Shown: positions 8,194 through 16,699 of the stretch, in pieces
How positions within the stretch are numbered: the stretch's first letter is position 1
How the letters are laid out: each line of letters begins with the position of its first letter
From: JABWBR01 sp036741235
Lineage (GTDB): Bacteria > Bacteroidota > Bacteroidia > Chitinophagales > Saprospiraceae
NCBI GenBank assembly: GCA_036741235.1
Contig: DAINSQ010000034.1
Location: 1-33,511, forward strand
Direction of reading: 5' to 3'
DNA: 33,511 nt
Notes under the pieces: model-generated
Told to the model about the DNA's origin: nothing
What the model saw: only the letters and a program-made list of their open reading frames with translations
Database searches by the model: none
Position numbers and translations under genes: made by a program

Positions 8194-9507
8194 TTACTCT
8201 GATAACAATTTAAGTACTTCGTTTCTAAACTGGTCTCCTCTGTCTTCGTAGTTTTTGAAAAGGTCGAAACTTGCGCAGGCCGGCGACAGCAGCACGACGT
8301 CGCCGCGGGCGGCCAGGTCGCGGGCGGCGGCGACGGCTTCGGCCATGCTTTTGGTATCGACTAATGTGCCGTTGACCGGTTCGTTGAAAACCTGGAACAA
8401 CCTGGCGTTGTCGACGCCGAGGCAAACCACGGCTTTGACCTTTTCTTTCACAAATGGCAACAGGGGGGCGTAATCATTGCCTTTATCCTGTCCGCCAACT
8501 ATCCAGACCACGGGCTTTTCCATGGCCTGCAAGGCGAAATAGACGGAGTCTACGTTGGTCGCCTTGCTGTCGTTGATATATTCCACGCCGTCAATCTCCG
8601 CCACTTTTTCGAGGCGGTGAGGCACCGGCACAAACGATTCGAGTCCGCGCTGGATATCCTCGGGCGTTACCCCCATTTCGAGGGCGCCCCTGATGGCAAA
8701 CAATGCATTCATAGCATTGTGGATGCCTTTAAGTTGGGTATTGCCCAGGTCGAAACGGTGATCGCCGACGCGCAATATTTTTCCGTCTATCAAATGCCGG
8801 TGCAGGGCTACGAGCTGAGGCGCAAAGGATTTGTCCTTCATAAACGCCATCGTATTGACATCGTCACTGTTGTACAGGAAGATATCCTGCGCCTGTTGAT
8901 TCATCAAAATGCGGAACTTTGACCGCACATAGTTTTCCAACTGATAATCGTACCTGTCGAGGTGGTCTGCCGTGATATTGAGCAGCATGGCCACATTGGG
9001 GCGGAACGAACGAATGCCGTCGAGCTGAAAACTACTCACCTCCAACACATACCAATCGGGCTGGCGCTGCTCGGCTACGCAGGCGGCAAAGCTGAGGCCT
9101 ACATTGCCGGCCATAACCGCATCGATACCGCCTGTTTTTACCAGGTGGTAAGTGAGCATCGTCGTAGTCGTTTTGCCGTTGCTGCCGGTAATTGCCAGCA
9201 ACTTCGAGCTGGTATAGCGGGCGGCGAATTCAATTTCAGAGATAACCGGAATACCCAGCGCTACAAATTCTTTCACCAGCGGCGCCTTGTCGGGTATGCC
9301 CGGGCTTTTGACCACTTCGTCGGCATCGGCCATCTTCTCCCAGGTGTGCCGTCCTTCCTCGAAAGGAATAGCCCTGGCCTCGAGTTCCTTTTTATAATGA
9401 TCTTTGATCTGACCTTTGTCAGACACAAACAGGTCGAAACCCAGTTGTTGCGCCAGGATTGCCGCGCCTACCCCACTTTCTGCCGCTCCTAAAATGACTA
9501 TTTTCAT
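8194..9507 (-). CDS. murD: UDP-N-acetylmuramoyl-L-alanine--D-glutamate ligase MurD
   Basis: Cytoplasmic ATP-dependent ligase adding D-Glu to UDP-MurNAc-L-Ala. The N-terminal nucleotide-binding fold opens with VILGAAESGVGAA (residues 4-16). KSPGIP is at 67-72 and the ATP loop GSNGKTTTT at 108-116. The central domain has the NITADHLDRY segment, and the C-terminal domain contains GGQDKGNDY and the SPACASFDLFKNYEDRG motif that is diagnostic of MurD. Length 437 aa is normal. It lies 10 bp after mraY and 2 bp before ftsW. Confidence 0.98.
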   Translation of the reverse strand: MKIVILGAAESGVGAAILAQQLGFDLFVSDKGQIKDHYKKELEARAIPFEEGRHTWEKMADADEVVKSPGIPDKAPLVKEFVALGIPVISEIEFAARYTSSKLLAITGSNGKTTTTMLTYHLVKTGGIDAVMAGNVGLSFAACVAEQRQPDWYVLEVSSFQLDGIRSFRPNVAMLLNITADHLDRYDYQLENYVRSKFRILMNQQAQDIFLYNSDDVNTMAFMKDKSFAPQLVALHRHLIDGKILRVGDHRFDLGNTQLKGIHNAMNALFAIRGALEMGVTPEDIQRGLESFVPVPHRLEKVAEIDGVEYINDSKATNVDSVYFALQAMEKPVVWIVGGQDKGNDYAPLLPFVKEKVKAVVCLGVDNARLFQVFNEPVNGTLVDTKSMAEAVAAARDLAARGDVVLLSPACASFDLFKNYEDRGDQFRNEVLKLLSE

Positions 9508-9517
9508 ACCTGGCTGT

Positions 9518-10786
9518 TTATCGGATTTTCAGGGTAATAATCGTAATAACCGCCAGCAAAACGCCCACAATCCAGAAGCGCGTCACGATTTTTGTCTCGG
9601 CCATGCCTTTCTTCTGGTAGTGGTGATGGAGGGGCGACATCAGGAAGATGCGCCGGCCTTCGCCGTATTTGCGTTTGGTATATTTAAAATAGGCTACCTG
9701 CAATACCACCGATAAATTTTCTACCAAAAAAATTCCGCAGAGTATCGGTATAAGCAGTTCTTTTCTCAACAAAATAGCCATAGCGGCGATGATACCGCCA
9801 AGGGTCAAGCTGCCGGTATCGCCCATAAAAATCTGGGCGGGGAACGAGTTATACCAAAGAAATCCAAGGCAGGCGCCTATAAAACACGCAGCAAAGATCA
9901 CCAATTCGCCGGTACCCGGCAGGTGCAGGATGCTGAGATAATTGGCGGCGATAGCGTTACCCGACACATAGGCAAAAATTCCCAGCGTGACGCCGATAAT
10001 ACCTGATACGCCGGTGGCCAGTCCGTCAAGTCCGTCGGTGAGGTTGGCGGCGTTAGACACGGCGGTCACCACAAAAATTACCAGCGGAATAAAAAGCAGC
10101 CATACCCATTTGTGGGAGGTAGATTCGCTTTTTGCAGGAATCAACCAGGCATAATCGAGGTGATTGCCTTTTACAAAGGGCACGTTGGTCAGGTTGGTTT
10201 TATAATCGCCTTTGGTTTCCCATGTGCCTTCCAGCGATTTCACCACCCTGGTATTGCCAACCTGGAACTGATCAATTTTAAGCGATTCCGCTTCGCTGAC
10301 GTTCATGCGCACCACCACCTGCTCGTTCATAATCATGGTAACGCTGATAATAAGGCCGAGTACTACCTGTCCCAAAATTTTAAACTTTCCGCTCAAACCC
10401 GCCTTATTTTTACGAAACACCTTGATATAATCGTCGATAAAGCCGATGAGCCCCATCCATGTAGTGCTGATCACCATGAGGATGATATACACGTTATCGA
10501 GTTTGGCCATGAGCAGGCAGGGGATCAGAATAGCCATAATAATGATCACGCCGCCCATAGTGGGGGTTCCTTCCTTTTGTTTTTGGCCGTGCAGGCCGAG
10601 GTCGCGCACGCTTTCGCCGATTTGCAGCCGGCGCATGTAATTAATGATGCGCCCGCCGAAAAGCATAGAAATGATCAGCGAAAGGATAGTAGCCACGCCC
10701 GCGCGAAACGTGATATATTGGAACAAACCCGAGCCCGGAATTTTTCCGAAAATTGAATTGAGCCATTCTACGAGTTCAATCAGCAT
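9518..10786 (-). CDS. mraY: Phospho-N-acetylmuramoyl-pentapeptide-transferase MraY
   Basis: Integral membrane enzyme that transfers phospho-MurNAc-pentapeptide to undecaprenyl phosphate, giving lipid I. KEGTPTMGG is at 71-79, the Mg-binding DDYIK at 118-122, NAANLTDGLDGLATG at 245-259 and the PLHHHYQKKG block near 385-394; all are signatures of the family. At 422 aa it is about 60 residues longer than E. coli MraY (360). The extra part is a polar insert at roughly 157-225 between two membrane segments, which is the form known from Bacteroidota. It lies 32 bp after murE and 10 bp before murD. Confidence 0.97.
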   Translation of the reverse strand: MLIELVEWLNSIFGKIPGSGLFQYITFRAGVATILSLIISMLFGGRIINYMRRLQIGESVRDLGLHGQKQKEGTPTMGGVIIIMAILIPCLLMAKLDNVYIILMVISTTWMGLIGFIDDYIKVFRKNKAGLSGKFKILGQVVLGLIISVTMIMNEQVVVRMNVSEAESLKIDQFQVGNTRVVKSLEGTWETKGDYKTNLTNVPFVKGNHLDYAWLIPAKSESTSHKWVWLLFIPLVIFVVTAVSNAANLTDGLDGLATGVSGIIGVTLGIFAYVSGNAIAANYLSILHLPGTGELVIFAACFIGACLGFLWYNSFPAQIFMGDTGSLTLGGIIAAMAILLRKELLIPILCGIFLVENLSVVLQVAYFKYTKRKYGEGRRIFLMSPLHHHYQKKGMAETKIVTRFWIVGVLLAVITIITLKIR

Positions 10787-10818
10787 AATCGTGCTTTTTA
10801 GGCGCTAAATATAGCAAA

Positions 10819-12291
10819 TCAGCCGGGTTGCGTGTGATCGCCGACAAGTTCGTTTCGCAATATTTCTTTATCGTCAAAAGGATACTTCACGCCGTTGATT
10901 TCCTGGTATTTTTCGTGGCCTTTACCGGCAACCAGGATGATGTCGCCATCGGTTGCCATACGGCAGGCCGTTTGTATGGCTGTACGCCGGTCTTCCAGCG
11001 TCAGCGTTTTGCGGACTGCCTCGGCGGGAATGCCTGCCTGCATATCTGCCAGGATTTGCGCCGGCGGTTCCGTTCTCGGGTTATCGGAGGTCAGAATTAC
11101 CTGATCGCTGAGCCGGCAGGCTACTTTGGCCATCTCGGGTCGCTTGGCGCGGTCGCGGTCGCCGCCGCAACCAACTACCGTGATGATCCTCGAATTGCCC
11201 TTGCGCAACTGCAAGATGGTATCCAGCACCTTTTCGAGGGCGTCGGGCGTGTGGGCATAATCGACGATAGCCGCGATATTTCTGGCGGGATCCTGCAGGT
11301 AGTCGAAACGGCCCTCGGCAGCGCGCAATTGGCTGAGCGCAACCAGCGTTTCGGTGCTATCCTGGCCCAGCAGCGTAGCAGTGGCATAAACCGCCAGTAA
11401 ATTATAGGCGTTAAATTCCCCTATCAGACGGGTATGAACTTGCTGACCATTAATGCTGAGGTGTAATCCGCCGATACCGTTGTCGAGCACCCTGGCCCTG
11501 AAATCAGCCATAGCGTGCAGACTGTAGCGATACGCTTTGGCGGCGGTATTCTGGATCATCACCTCGCCTCGTTTGTCGTCAATATTGATCAGTGCAAAAG
11601 CCGTCCTGGGCAATATGTCAAAGAACCTTTTTTTGGCCGTTATATAGGCCTGAAACGTTTTATGATAATCTAAATGATCATGCGTAATATTGGTAAAAAT
11701 GGCGCCGGCAAACTCCAGTCCGTCAATGCGCCGTTGATCGGCGGCGTGCGAGCTGACCTCCATAAAGGCGTAGTCGCAACCTGCCTGGGCCATATCGGCC
11801 AGCAGTTGGTTGATACTCAGCGCATCGGGCGTAGTATGGGTGGAGGGTATGACCGTATCGCCTATTTTATTTTCGATAGTAGATAACAGTCCTGTTTTAT
11901 ACCCCAATGCCTTAAACAGTTCGTACAGCAGCGTAGCCGTCGTCGTTTTGCCATTGGTACCGGTGACGCCCACCAGTCGGAGCCTGCGAGAGGGATGCCC
12001 ATACCGGTTGGCCGCCATCCACCCCAATGCCGAAGCGCTGTCGTCTACCTGCAGGTATGTTACGCCCGGGTGCAAGACTGCGGGAAGTGTTTCAGCTACT
12101 ATAGCAGCGGCGCCCTGGGCGATTGCTTTTTCAATAAAAGCGTGCCCGTCGACGTGCGTACCTCGAACTGCCACAAAAACGCCATTTTCAATAACCTGCC
12201 GGGAGTCGAAGTCGATACGGCTGACTTCCCGGTCCAGATCGCCTATTACTTCTTTTAGCAAAAGGCCTTGAATGATTGCCTGTAAAAGCAT
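10819..12291 (-). CDS. murE: UDP-N-acetylmuramoyl-tripeptide synthetase MurE (meso-DAP type)
   Basis: Cytoplasmic Mur ligase adding the third stem-peptide residue to UDP-MurNAc-L-Ala-D-Glu. The ATP loop GTNGKTTT is at 111-118, EVSSHA at 178-183, THDHLDYH at 203-210 and VDYAHTPDAL at 343-352. The substrate motif DNPR is at 403-406; in this family DNPR marks meso-diaminopimelate enzymes, so the peptidoglycan is predicted to be DAP-type. Length 490 aa is normal. It lies 32 bp after ftsI. No murF follows, so the D-Ala-D-Ala adding enzyme must be encoded elsewhere. Confidence 0.97.
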   Translation of the reverse strand: MLLQAIIQGLLLKEVIGDLDREVSRIDFDSRQVIENGVFVAVRGTHVDGHAFIEKAIAQGAAAIVAETLPAVLHPGVTYLQVDDSASALGWMAANRYGHPSRRLRLVGVTGTNGKTTTATLLYELFKALGYKTGLLSTIENKIGDTVIPSTHTTPDALSINQLLADMAQAGCDYAFMEVSSHAADQRRIDGLEFAGAIFTNITHDHLDYHKTFQAYITAKKRFFDILPRTAFALINIDDKRGEVMIQNTAAKAYRYSLHAMADFRARVLDNGIGGLHLSINGQQVHTRLIGEFNAYNLLAVYATATLLGQDSTETLVALSQLRAAEGRFDYLQDPARNIAAIVDYAHTPDALEKVLDTILQLRKGNSRIITVVGCGGDRDRAKRPEMAKVACRLSDQVILTSDNPRTEPPAQILADMQAGIPAEAVRKTLTLEDRRTAIQTACRMATDGDIILVAGKGHEKYQEINGVKYPFDDKEILRNELVGDHTQPG

Positions 12292-12323
12292 GTTTCCTGC
12301 TGTGCTACTTAACGTAAATCACT

Positions 12324-14483
12324 TCAATTCAATCTGATAGCGACCGTTTGCCCGCGGGCTCTTGTGCCCGGCATAACAGACTGGGAAACGACCTTGCCCA
12401 CCCCGCTGATTCTGACGCGCAGTCCGCGATTTTCCAAAGCATAAAGTGCGTCGCGAAGTCCCATTCCGATAACGCTGGGCACTTTATCCTCGGGTAGTCT
12501 TCTATTTTCGATAATCAGGCTATCGGATTGCGCTCTGACTACCGCCATTTCGCCATCGACAGTGCCGTAATAAGGCAGTTCCAGAAAATCGAGTATGCTC
12601 AGCAACTCCTTTGAATTGCCTGCATTTCCGCCCGGCAGGTTAGCGCCCGCCAATACGGGGCGCGGGCCGTTATTCAGGGGGTCGTGCAATTCAACGATCG
12701 AATAATAACATTTGTCGGCGATTTCGCGGAACACCGGGCCTGCCACGTCGCTGCCATAGATACCGTGCTGACGCGGACGGTTGATCATCACTATACAGGA
12801 ATACATGGGCGCCTCCGCAGGAAAATACCCTACAAAGGAGGCCTGATAGCCGCCTATCGTATTGCCTCCGCCTCTGCGGCGTCGGTAATTGAGCTGTGCG
12901 GTGCCCGTCTTTCCTGCAAAGCGATACTGATCAGTAGCCAGTTTGGCGGCAGTACCGCGAAGCACTACGCCTTCCAGCAGCTCTTTTGCTTTCTGGATAG
13001 TGCGTTTTGAAGCGATCCGGCGTTTTATCACGGTAGGTTTAAACGACTGCTGGGTATGGCCGAAACGCCTGATCTCTTCCACCAGCATGGGTTTCATCAT
13101 TTCGCCGTTATTGGCAACCGCATTGTAAAAAGTGAGCAGTTGCAGCGGCGTAATTCGCGATTCATAACCTATCGACATCCAGGGCAGCGTAGTGCCGCTC
13201 CAGGAATCTTTTTCGCTATAAGCCTCCTTGATATAAGGCGCCGCTTCTCCTTCAATGTCAATACCCGTGGGCAAGTGGAGGTTAAACTCCTTCATATGCG
13301 CGATATAGCGTGCGGCGCCCTCGTTGCCGTTGAGCGAATTGCGCTCGCCGTAGGCCTTGGTAACCAATTTGGAAACCCCCACATTAGAAGACATCTCAAA
13401 GGCCTTGCGCACGGTAATGGTATCCAGTTCCTTGCTTTCCGGCGAAGAGTCTTCCAGCACCTCCTCGTAGTACTGTGTCACGCCGTGTTCTATTGACACG
13501 GAGTCTTCCAGGTTGATCAGGTTATCCTCCAGCAATGCCATCATGGAAGCCAGCTTGAAAGTAGAGCCGGGTTCGGTTGCGAAGCCTATGGCATAATTGT
13601 ATGTTTCAAACCAGCCTTCTTCATTTTTGCCTAAATTGGCAATAGCGCGGATAGCGCCTGTTTTCACCTCCATCACCACGGCGGTACCCCAATCGGCATT
13701 GTGGTATTGGAGTGCGCGGAGCAATGCGTTTTCGGTAATATCCTGGATATTGACGTCAATAGTCGTGACAATATCGTCGCCGCTTTTGGGTTCAATTGAC
13801 GTCAAATCTTCGGTGGGGATCCACAGGTCGTGCTTGCGATCCACGCAAACCATAAATTCCTTGCCGGGTTGTCCGCCCAATATATCGTCATAATACCCTT
13901 CCAGGCCGATAGGCTGGGCGTCGGCGCGCACATAGCCGATTGTACGGCGGGCCAGCAGTCCGAATGGGCGTTTGCGCTCGCTTCTTTTTTCGGCGATCAG
14001 TCCGCCCTTGTATTTGCCGAGGTTAAACAGCGGAAACTGCTCGATGCGTTTTTTCTCGGTATAGGTCGCCTGTTTTTTAATTAAAATATGGCGGTTGCGA
14101 TTAATATTCGTGTCGCGCAGTTCGGCCAGGAATTGCCGCATGCCGCCCACCGTATAAGAGCGGTCGACATAAGTGGCCATACAATACGCCAGCGAGTCGA
14201 CATTTTTCTGAAAATCCTCTTCGCTGGGGGCATAGGGGTCGAAATAAATGTCAAAGAACGGAACCGAAGTAGCCAGCAGGCTGCCGTCAGTAGCCAGGAT
14301 ATTACCGCGTTCGGCTTCGATTTCGCGTTCGCGCACATAGCTGTCTTGCCCTTCTGCGCGCCAGCGTTCGCCGTCAATAATAGCGATATCAATCGTTCTG
14401 TAAATCAAAACAATAGCCGCCGGAATCACCATTCCGAAAAGCAGGAAATACACGCGATACAGAACTTCGTTTTTAACATCCAT
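12324..14483 (-). CDS. ftsI: Septal transpeptidase FtsI (class B PBP) with C-terminal PASTA domain
   Basis: Membrane-anchored D,D-transpeptidase crosslinking septal peptidoglycan, partner of FtsW. One N-terminal membrane segment (about 11-30) is followed by the PBP dimerisation region with RGNILATDG (59-67). The transpeptidase domain has the catalytic STFK at 307-310, SSN at 365-367 and KTGTAQ at 525-530. The C-terminus (about 664-719, KVPSVIGMGLRDALYALENRG...) is a single PASTA domain, a peptidoglycan/beta-lactam-binding module absent from E. coli FtsI. Length 719 aa exceeds the E. coli protein (588) mainly through this domain and a longer N-terminal region. It starts 11 bp after the ftsL-like gene. 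Confidence 0.95.
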   Translation of the reverse strand: MDVKNEVLYRVYFLLFGMVIPAAIVLIYRTIDIAIIDGERWRAEGQDSYVREREIEAERGNILATDGSLLATSVPFFDIYFDPYAPSEEDFQKNVDSLAYCMATYVDRSYTVGGMRQFLAELRDTNINRNRHILIKKQATYTEKKRIEQFPLFNLGKYKGGLIAEKRSERKRPFGLLARRTIGYVRADAQPIGLEGYYDDILGGQPGKEFMVCVDRKHDLWIPTEDLTSIEPKSGDDIVTTIDVNIQDITENALLRALQYHNADWGTAVVMEVKTGAIRAIANLGKNEEGWFETYNYAIGFATEPGSTFKLASMMALLEDNLINLEDSVSIEHGVTQYYEEVLEDSSPESKELDTITVRKAFEMSSNVGVSKLVTKAYGERNSLNGNEGAARYIAHMKEFNLHLPTGIDIEGEAAPYIKEAYSEKDSWSGTTLPWMSIGYESRITPLQLLTFYNAVANNGEMMKPMLVEEIRRFGHTQQSFKPTVIKRRIASKRTIQKAKELLEGVVLRGTAAKLATDQYRFAGKTGTAQLNYRRRRGGGNTIGGYQASFVGYFPAEAPMYSCIVMINRPRQHGIYGSDVAGPVFREIADKCYYSIVELHDPLNNGPRPVLAGANLPGGNAGNSKELLSILDFLELPYYGTVDGEMAVVRAQSDSLIIENRRLPEDKVPSVIGMGLRDALYALENRGLRVRISGVGKVVSQSVMPGTRARGQTVAIRLN

Positions 14484-14494
14484 GCTAACGGCAA

Positions 14495-14809
14495 TTAATC
14501 TTGTTCCACTACGATTTTATTGGGTTTACTGCGAAACATGCGTAGCCCTTCGTCTTTAACCCTGTCAGCGACGATAGACTGCATGCTATTATACATATTT
14601 TCAGACTGCAGGGACATAAACTCCCAGCGCAGGTCCTTGATTTCTTTTTGCAGCAATTGCACATTGCGCACGTTGCGTTCGGCGTAATGCGCATTGGCAA
14701 TATAGATAGTGGCCAGCATCCCCAGAAAAGCGATAAACGCCAGGTTGTTGAGGATGAGGTCGGAGGCCATAAAGCCCAGGTTATTCCATGTCAGTCCTTT
14801 TTTTGCCAT
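14495..14809 (-). CDS. ftsL: FtsL-like bitopic cell division protein
   Basis: Small divisome protein of 104 aa with the FtsL plan: a cytoplasmic N-terminus, one membrane segment at about 19-40 (LILNNLAFIAFLGMLATIYI), then a coiled-coil stretch (about 45-75, with VQLLQKEIKDLRWEFMSLQSE heptad-like spacing of L/I/W/M). FtsL proteins diverge too far for motif recognition. The call rests on size, topology and its place between rsmH and ftsI, where ftsL always sits. Expected partners are a FtsB-like protein and FtsQ. The start ATG is preceded only by an A-rich stretch. Confidence 0.85.
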   Translation of the reverse strand: MAKKGLTWNNLGFMASDLILNNLAFIAFLGMLATIYIANAHYAERNVRNVQLLQKEIKDLRWEFMSLQSENMYNSMQSIVADRVKDEGLRMFRSKPNKIVVEQD

Positions 14810-14820
14810 TTTTTTTATTT

Positions 14821-14840
14821 AGGGGTTATGAGGGGTTATG
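14821..14840. repeat. Two copies of decamer AGGGGTTATG (ftsL side)
   Basis: Two perfect tandem copies of AGGGGTTATG, 11 bp upstream of the ftsL-like start codon. They are separated by 41 bp of unique sequence from the four-copy block of the same decamer at the end of rsmH. Confidence 0.9.
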
Positions 14841-14881
14841 CGACTGAAAGGAGTCCCGTACTGACCAAAGGGAAGTCGGGA

Positions 14882-14921
14882 AGGGGTTATGAGGGGTTAT
14901 GAGGGGTTATGAGGGGTTATT
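14882..14921. repeat. Decamer array AGGGGTTATG x4 containing the rsmH stop codon
   Basis: Four tandem copies of AGGGGTTATG (the last ends TATT). On the minus strand the array encodes the last residues of RsmH (ITPHNPS) and its TAA stop at 14899-14897, so a repeat has replaced or extended the end of the gene. Confidence 0.92.
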
Positions 14922-15823
14922 AATTCGTTAGTACGTTCACCGGCTCTGAGTTTTGCGCTTCGGGCGCGGGGGTTTTGTTTGATTTCCTCATTGGACGGCA
15001 GCAGGGGTTTTTTGTTCACCAATTCAAAAGGGCGAGAAATATGCCCGTAAAAATCTTTGTCGGGTATGCCTGCTGCATTACCAGCTTTGAGAAAATGCTT
15101 CACCATTCTGTCTTCCAACGAGTGGTAGCTGATCACTACCAGCCTGCCGCCGGGTTTGAGCGCCGCTACAGACTGCCTGAGGAAGTCTTCGAGGGCGCCC
15201 ATTTCGTCATTGACGGCGATACGTAGAGCCTGGAACACTTGCGACAGGTAGCGGATGCGTTCGCCGCGGGCCAGGGGTTCGGCCACTGCCAGCAGGTCGC
15301 TTACCGACTGAAAGCGGTGGTAATTTCTAGCCGTTACGACGGCGGCGGCAAGCGTTTTGGTATTGCGCACCTCGCCCCATTCTCCGAATACCCGTTGGAG
15401 TTCATCGGCGGAATAAGCATTAAGCACATCGGCGGCGGTGAGTGTCGCTTGGCGGTTCATGCGCATATCGAGCGAGGCGTCGAAGCGGTAGGAAAAGCCG
15501 CGTTCGCCCTCGTCAAACTGGTGCGATGAAACGCCGAGGTCGGCAAGGATGCCGTCTACCTGAGCAATACCGTACACGCGCAGCCACTGTTGCAGGTTGC
15601 GAAAATTGTGCGGTATAAAAGTCAGGCGTTTATCGGGGGGAATATTGGCCTGAGCGTCTTCGTCCTGGTCAAACCCCAGCAGGCGACCTTTGTCGCCCAG
15701 GTTTTGGAGGATCAGGGCTGCGTGCCCGCCGCCTCCAAAGGTGGCATCTACGTAGATACCGTCGGGTTGGATACGGAGCGCGTCTATTGATTCAGCGGCG
15801 AGGACGGGAACATGGTAAGCCAT
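14897..15823 (-). CDS. rsmH: 16S rRNA (cytosine-1402-N4)-methyltransferase RsmH
   Basis: SAM-dependent methyltransferase modifying N4 of C1402 in the ribosomal P site (older name MraW). The SAM loop DATFGGGGH is at 26-34, DLGVSS at 95-100, the LDMRM segment near 118-122, SYHSLEDR at 232-239 and NPRARSAKLRAGER at 284-297, which normally ends the protein. Here about ten further residues (TNELITPHNPS) follow, and the last seven come from a decamer repeat array. Length 308 aa is normal. It starts 2 bp after mraZ, suggesting coupling. Confidence 0.97.
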   Translation of the reverse strand: MAYHVPVLAAESIDALRIQPDGIYVDATFGGGGHAALILQNLGDKGRLLGFDQDEDAQANIPPDKRLTFIPHNFRNLQQWLRVYGIAQVDGILADLGVSSHQFDEGERGFSYRFDASLDMRMNRQATLTAADVLNAYSADELQRVFGEWGEVRNTKTLAAAVVTARNYHRFQSVSDLLAVAEPLARGERIRYLSQVFQALRIAVNDEMGALEDFLRQSVAALKPGGRLVVISYHSLEDRMVKHFLKAGNAAGIPDKDFYGHISRPFELVNKKPLLPSNEEIKQNPRARSAKLRAGERTNELITPHNPS

Positions 15824-15825
15824 GG

Positions 15826-16299
15826 TTACAGGTTTGGATGGGGGTTATCCAATTTGCCCAGTACGTCTTCGGCCAGGTCTGAAAAATCGCCGGGTTCTTC
15901 TTCCAGCATGCGATCGTATTCTTCCTGCGACCATATTTCAATGCGGCCGTTGTAGGCCGACAGAATAATGTCTTTATCAATTCCGGCGTATTCCAGCAGG
16001 CGTTTCGGGAGCAGGATGCGGTCGGCGCTATCCGTTTCCAGTTCCTGTGCGCCGCGATAGAAGTAGCGTACGAAATCGCGGTTCTTCTTGTTGTAGATAT
16101 TTAACTGATTAACTTCCAGTGTAATTGATTGCCAGATGGTTTCGGGATATAACATCAGGCATTTTTCAAAACCGCGATTGATCACAAAGCGATACTGACC
16201 GGCTTCTCCCAGGCGCGCGAGCAGCGCGCTGGGCAGTCGCAAGCGCCCCTTTGGGTCCAGCTTGCACTCATATTCGCCGAGCAGTTGTTTGTTTTCCAT
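15826..16299 (-). CDS. mraZ: Transcriptional regulator MraZ
   Basis: DNA-binding regulator of the dcw operon, with two SpoVT/AbrB-like half-domains that assemble into a ring. The paired signatures are DPKGRLRLP at 15-23 and DSADRILLPKRL at 90-101 (the DxxGR/DxxxR pattern, one in each half). The protein is 157 aa from the ATG at 16299. An in-frame GTG four codons upstream (16311) is less likely, because the AAAGG ribosome binding site (16315-16311) lies before the ATG. In E. coli MraZ represses its own promoter through TGGG-type direct repeats; boxes of that kind are present 41-65 bp upstream here. First gene of the operon. Confidence 0.96.
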   Translation of the reverse strand: MENKQLLGEYECKLDPKGRLRLPSALLARLGEAGQYRFVINRGFEKCLMLYPETIWQSITLEVNQLNIYNKKNRDFVRYFYRGAQELETDSADRILLPKRLLEYAGIDKDIILSAYNGRIEIWSQEEYDRMLEEEPGDFSDLAEDVLGKLDNPHPNL

Positions 16300-16322
16300 G
16301 TTACACTTCACCTTTCATTATT

Positions 16323-16330
16323 CAAAAGTA
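16323..16330 (-). promoter_or_regulatory. -7 promoter element of the dcw operon (TACTTTTG)
   Basis: TACTTTTG on the minus strand fits the Bacteroidota -7 consensus TAnnTTTG exactly. A start of transcription about 7 nt downstream (near 16316) would leave a 17-nt leader carrying the AAAGG ribosome binding site before the mraZ ATG. The expected -33 TTTG is not present; that position is occupied by the MraZ boxes. Confidence 0.6.
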
Positions 16331-16339
16331 AAGGGTTTT

Positions 16340-16364
16340 GACACATTTTACCACTTTTTCCCAC
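16340..16364 (-). promoter_or_regulatory. MraZ operator: three boxes with 10-bp period
   Basis: On the minus strand GTGGG (16364-16360), GTGGT (16354-16350) and GTGTC (16344-16340) follow each other with 5-bp A/T spacers, exactly 10 bp apart and so on one face of the helix. This matches the known MraZ target of direct TGGG-type repeats with 5-nt spacers. The boxes lie just upstream of the -7 element, over the -33 region, a position suited to autorepression. Confidence 0.7.
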
Positions 16365-16558
16365 CATTTTTTCAAAAAAAGTTTTCCACAAAGCGCTAAA
16401 ACTCAATTTTTAAGCTAAATTGTCATTGTTTTGGTGAAAGAATGGCAATATCATGTTGACAAAAACCAAGTCGAACTCCCCTACCCCAACGATTTGACAA
16501 ACCTGAAACTGCTGAAAAACAGCATAATAATCCGCACATTGAGATAATTGCGATTTTG

Positions 16559-16573
16559 GTGGGAAAAAGTGGG
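16559..16573 (+). promoter_or_regulatory. Second MraZ-type box pair, plus-strand orientation
   Basis: GTGGG (16559-16563) and GTGGG (16569-16573) are 10 bp apart with an AAAAA spacer. The 16-mer TGGTGGGAAAAAGTGG at 16557-16572 is identical to the minus-strand sequence of the mraZ operator (complement at 16351-16366), giving a perfect inverted pair about 190 bp apart. It lies about 95 bp upstream of the -33 box of the plus-strand gene. Confidence 0.5.
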
Positions 16574-16668
16574 AGAAGATCGGGTGCGGGTTGGGGTGAG
16601 GGCGTGAAAGTACAGTTTTTAAAAGGGATTTTTTTAAATAAGTAAAAATGATCCTGGTTACTACATTT

Positions 16669-16699
16669 TTTGTTTTAGAAAATAAAATGATTAATTTTG
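16669..16699 (+). promoter_or_regulatory. Promoter of the plus-strand gene (TTTG-N19-TAATTTTG)
   Basis: TTTG at 16669-16672, a 19-bp spacer and TAATTTTG at 16692-16699 match the Bacteroidota primary-sigma consensus exactly. The predicted start is near 16706, about 19 nt before the ATG at 16725. Confidence 0.75.

Noticed and set aside
4494..12291. A missing or broken murF in the dcw operon
   Set aside because: murE and mraY are only 32 bp apart with no remnant; absence of murF from this operon is the usual state in Bacteroidota, so it is not a deletion event.
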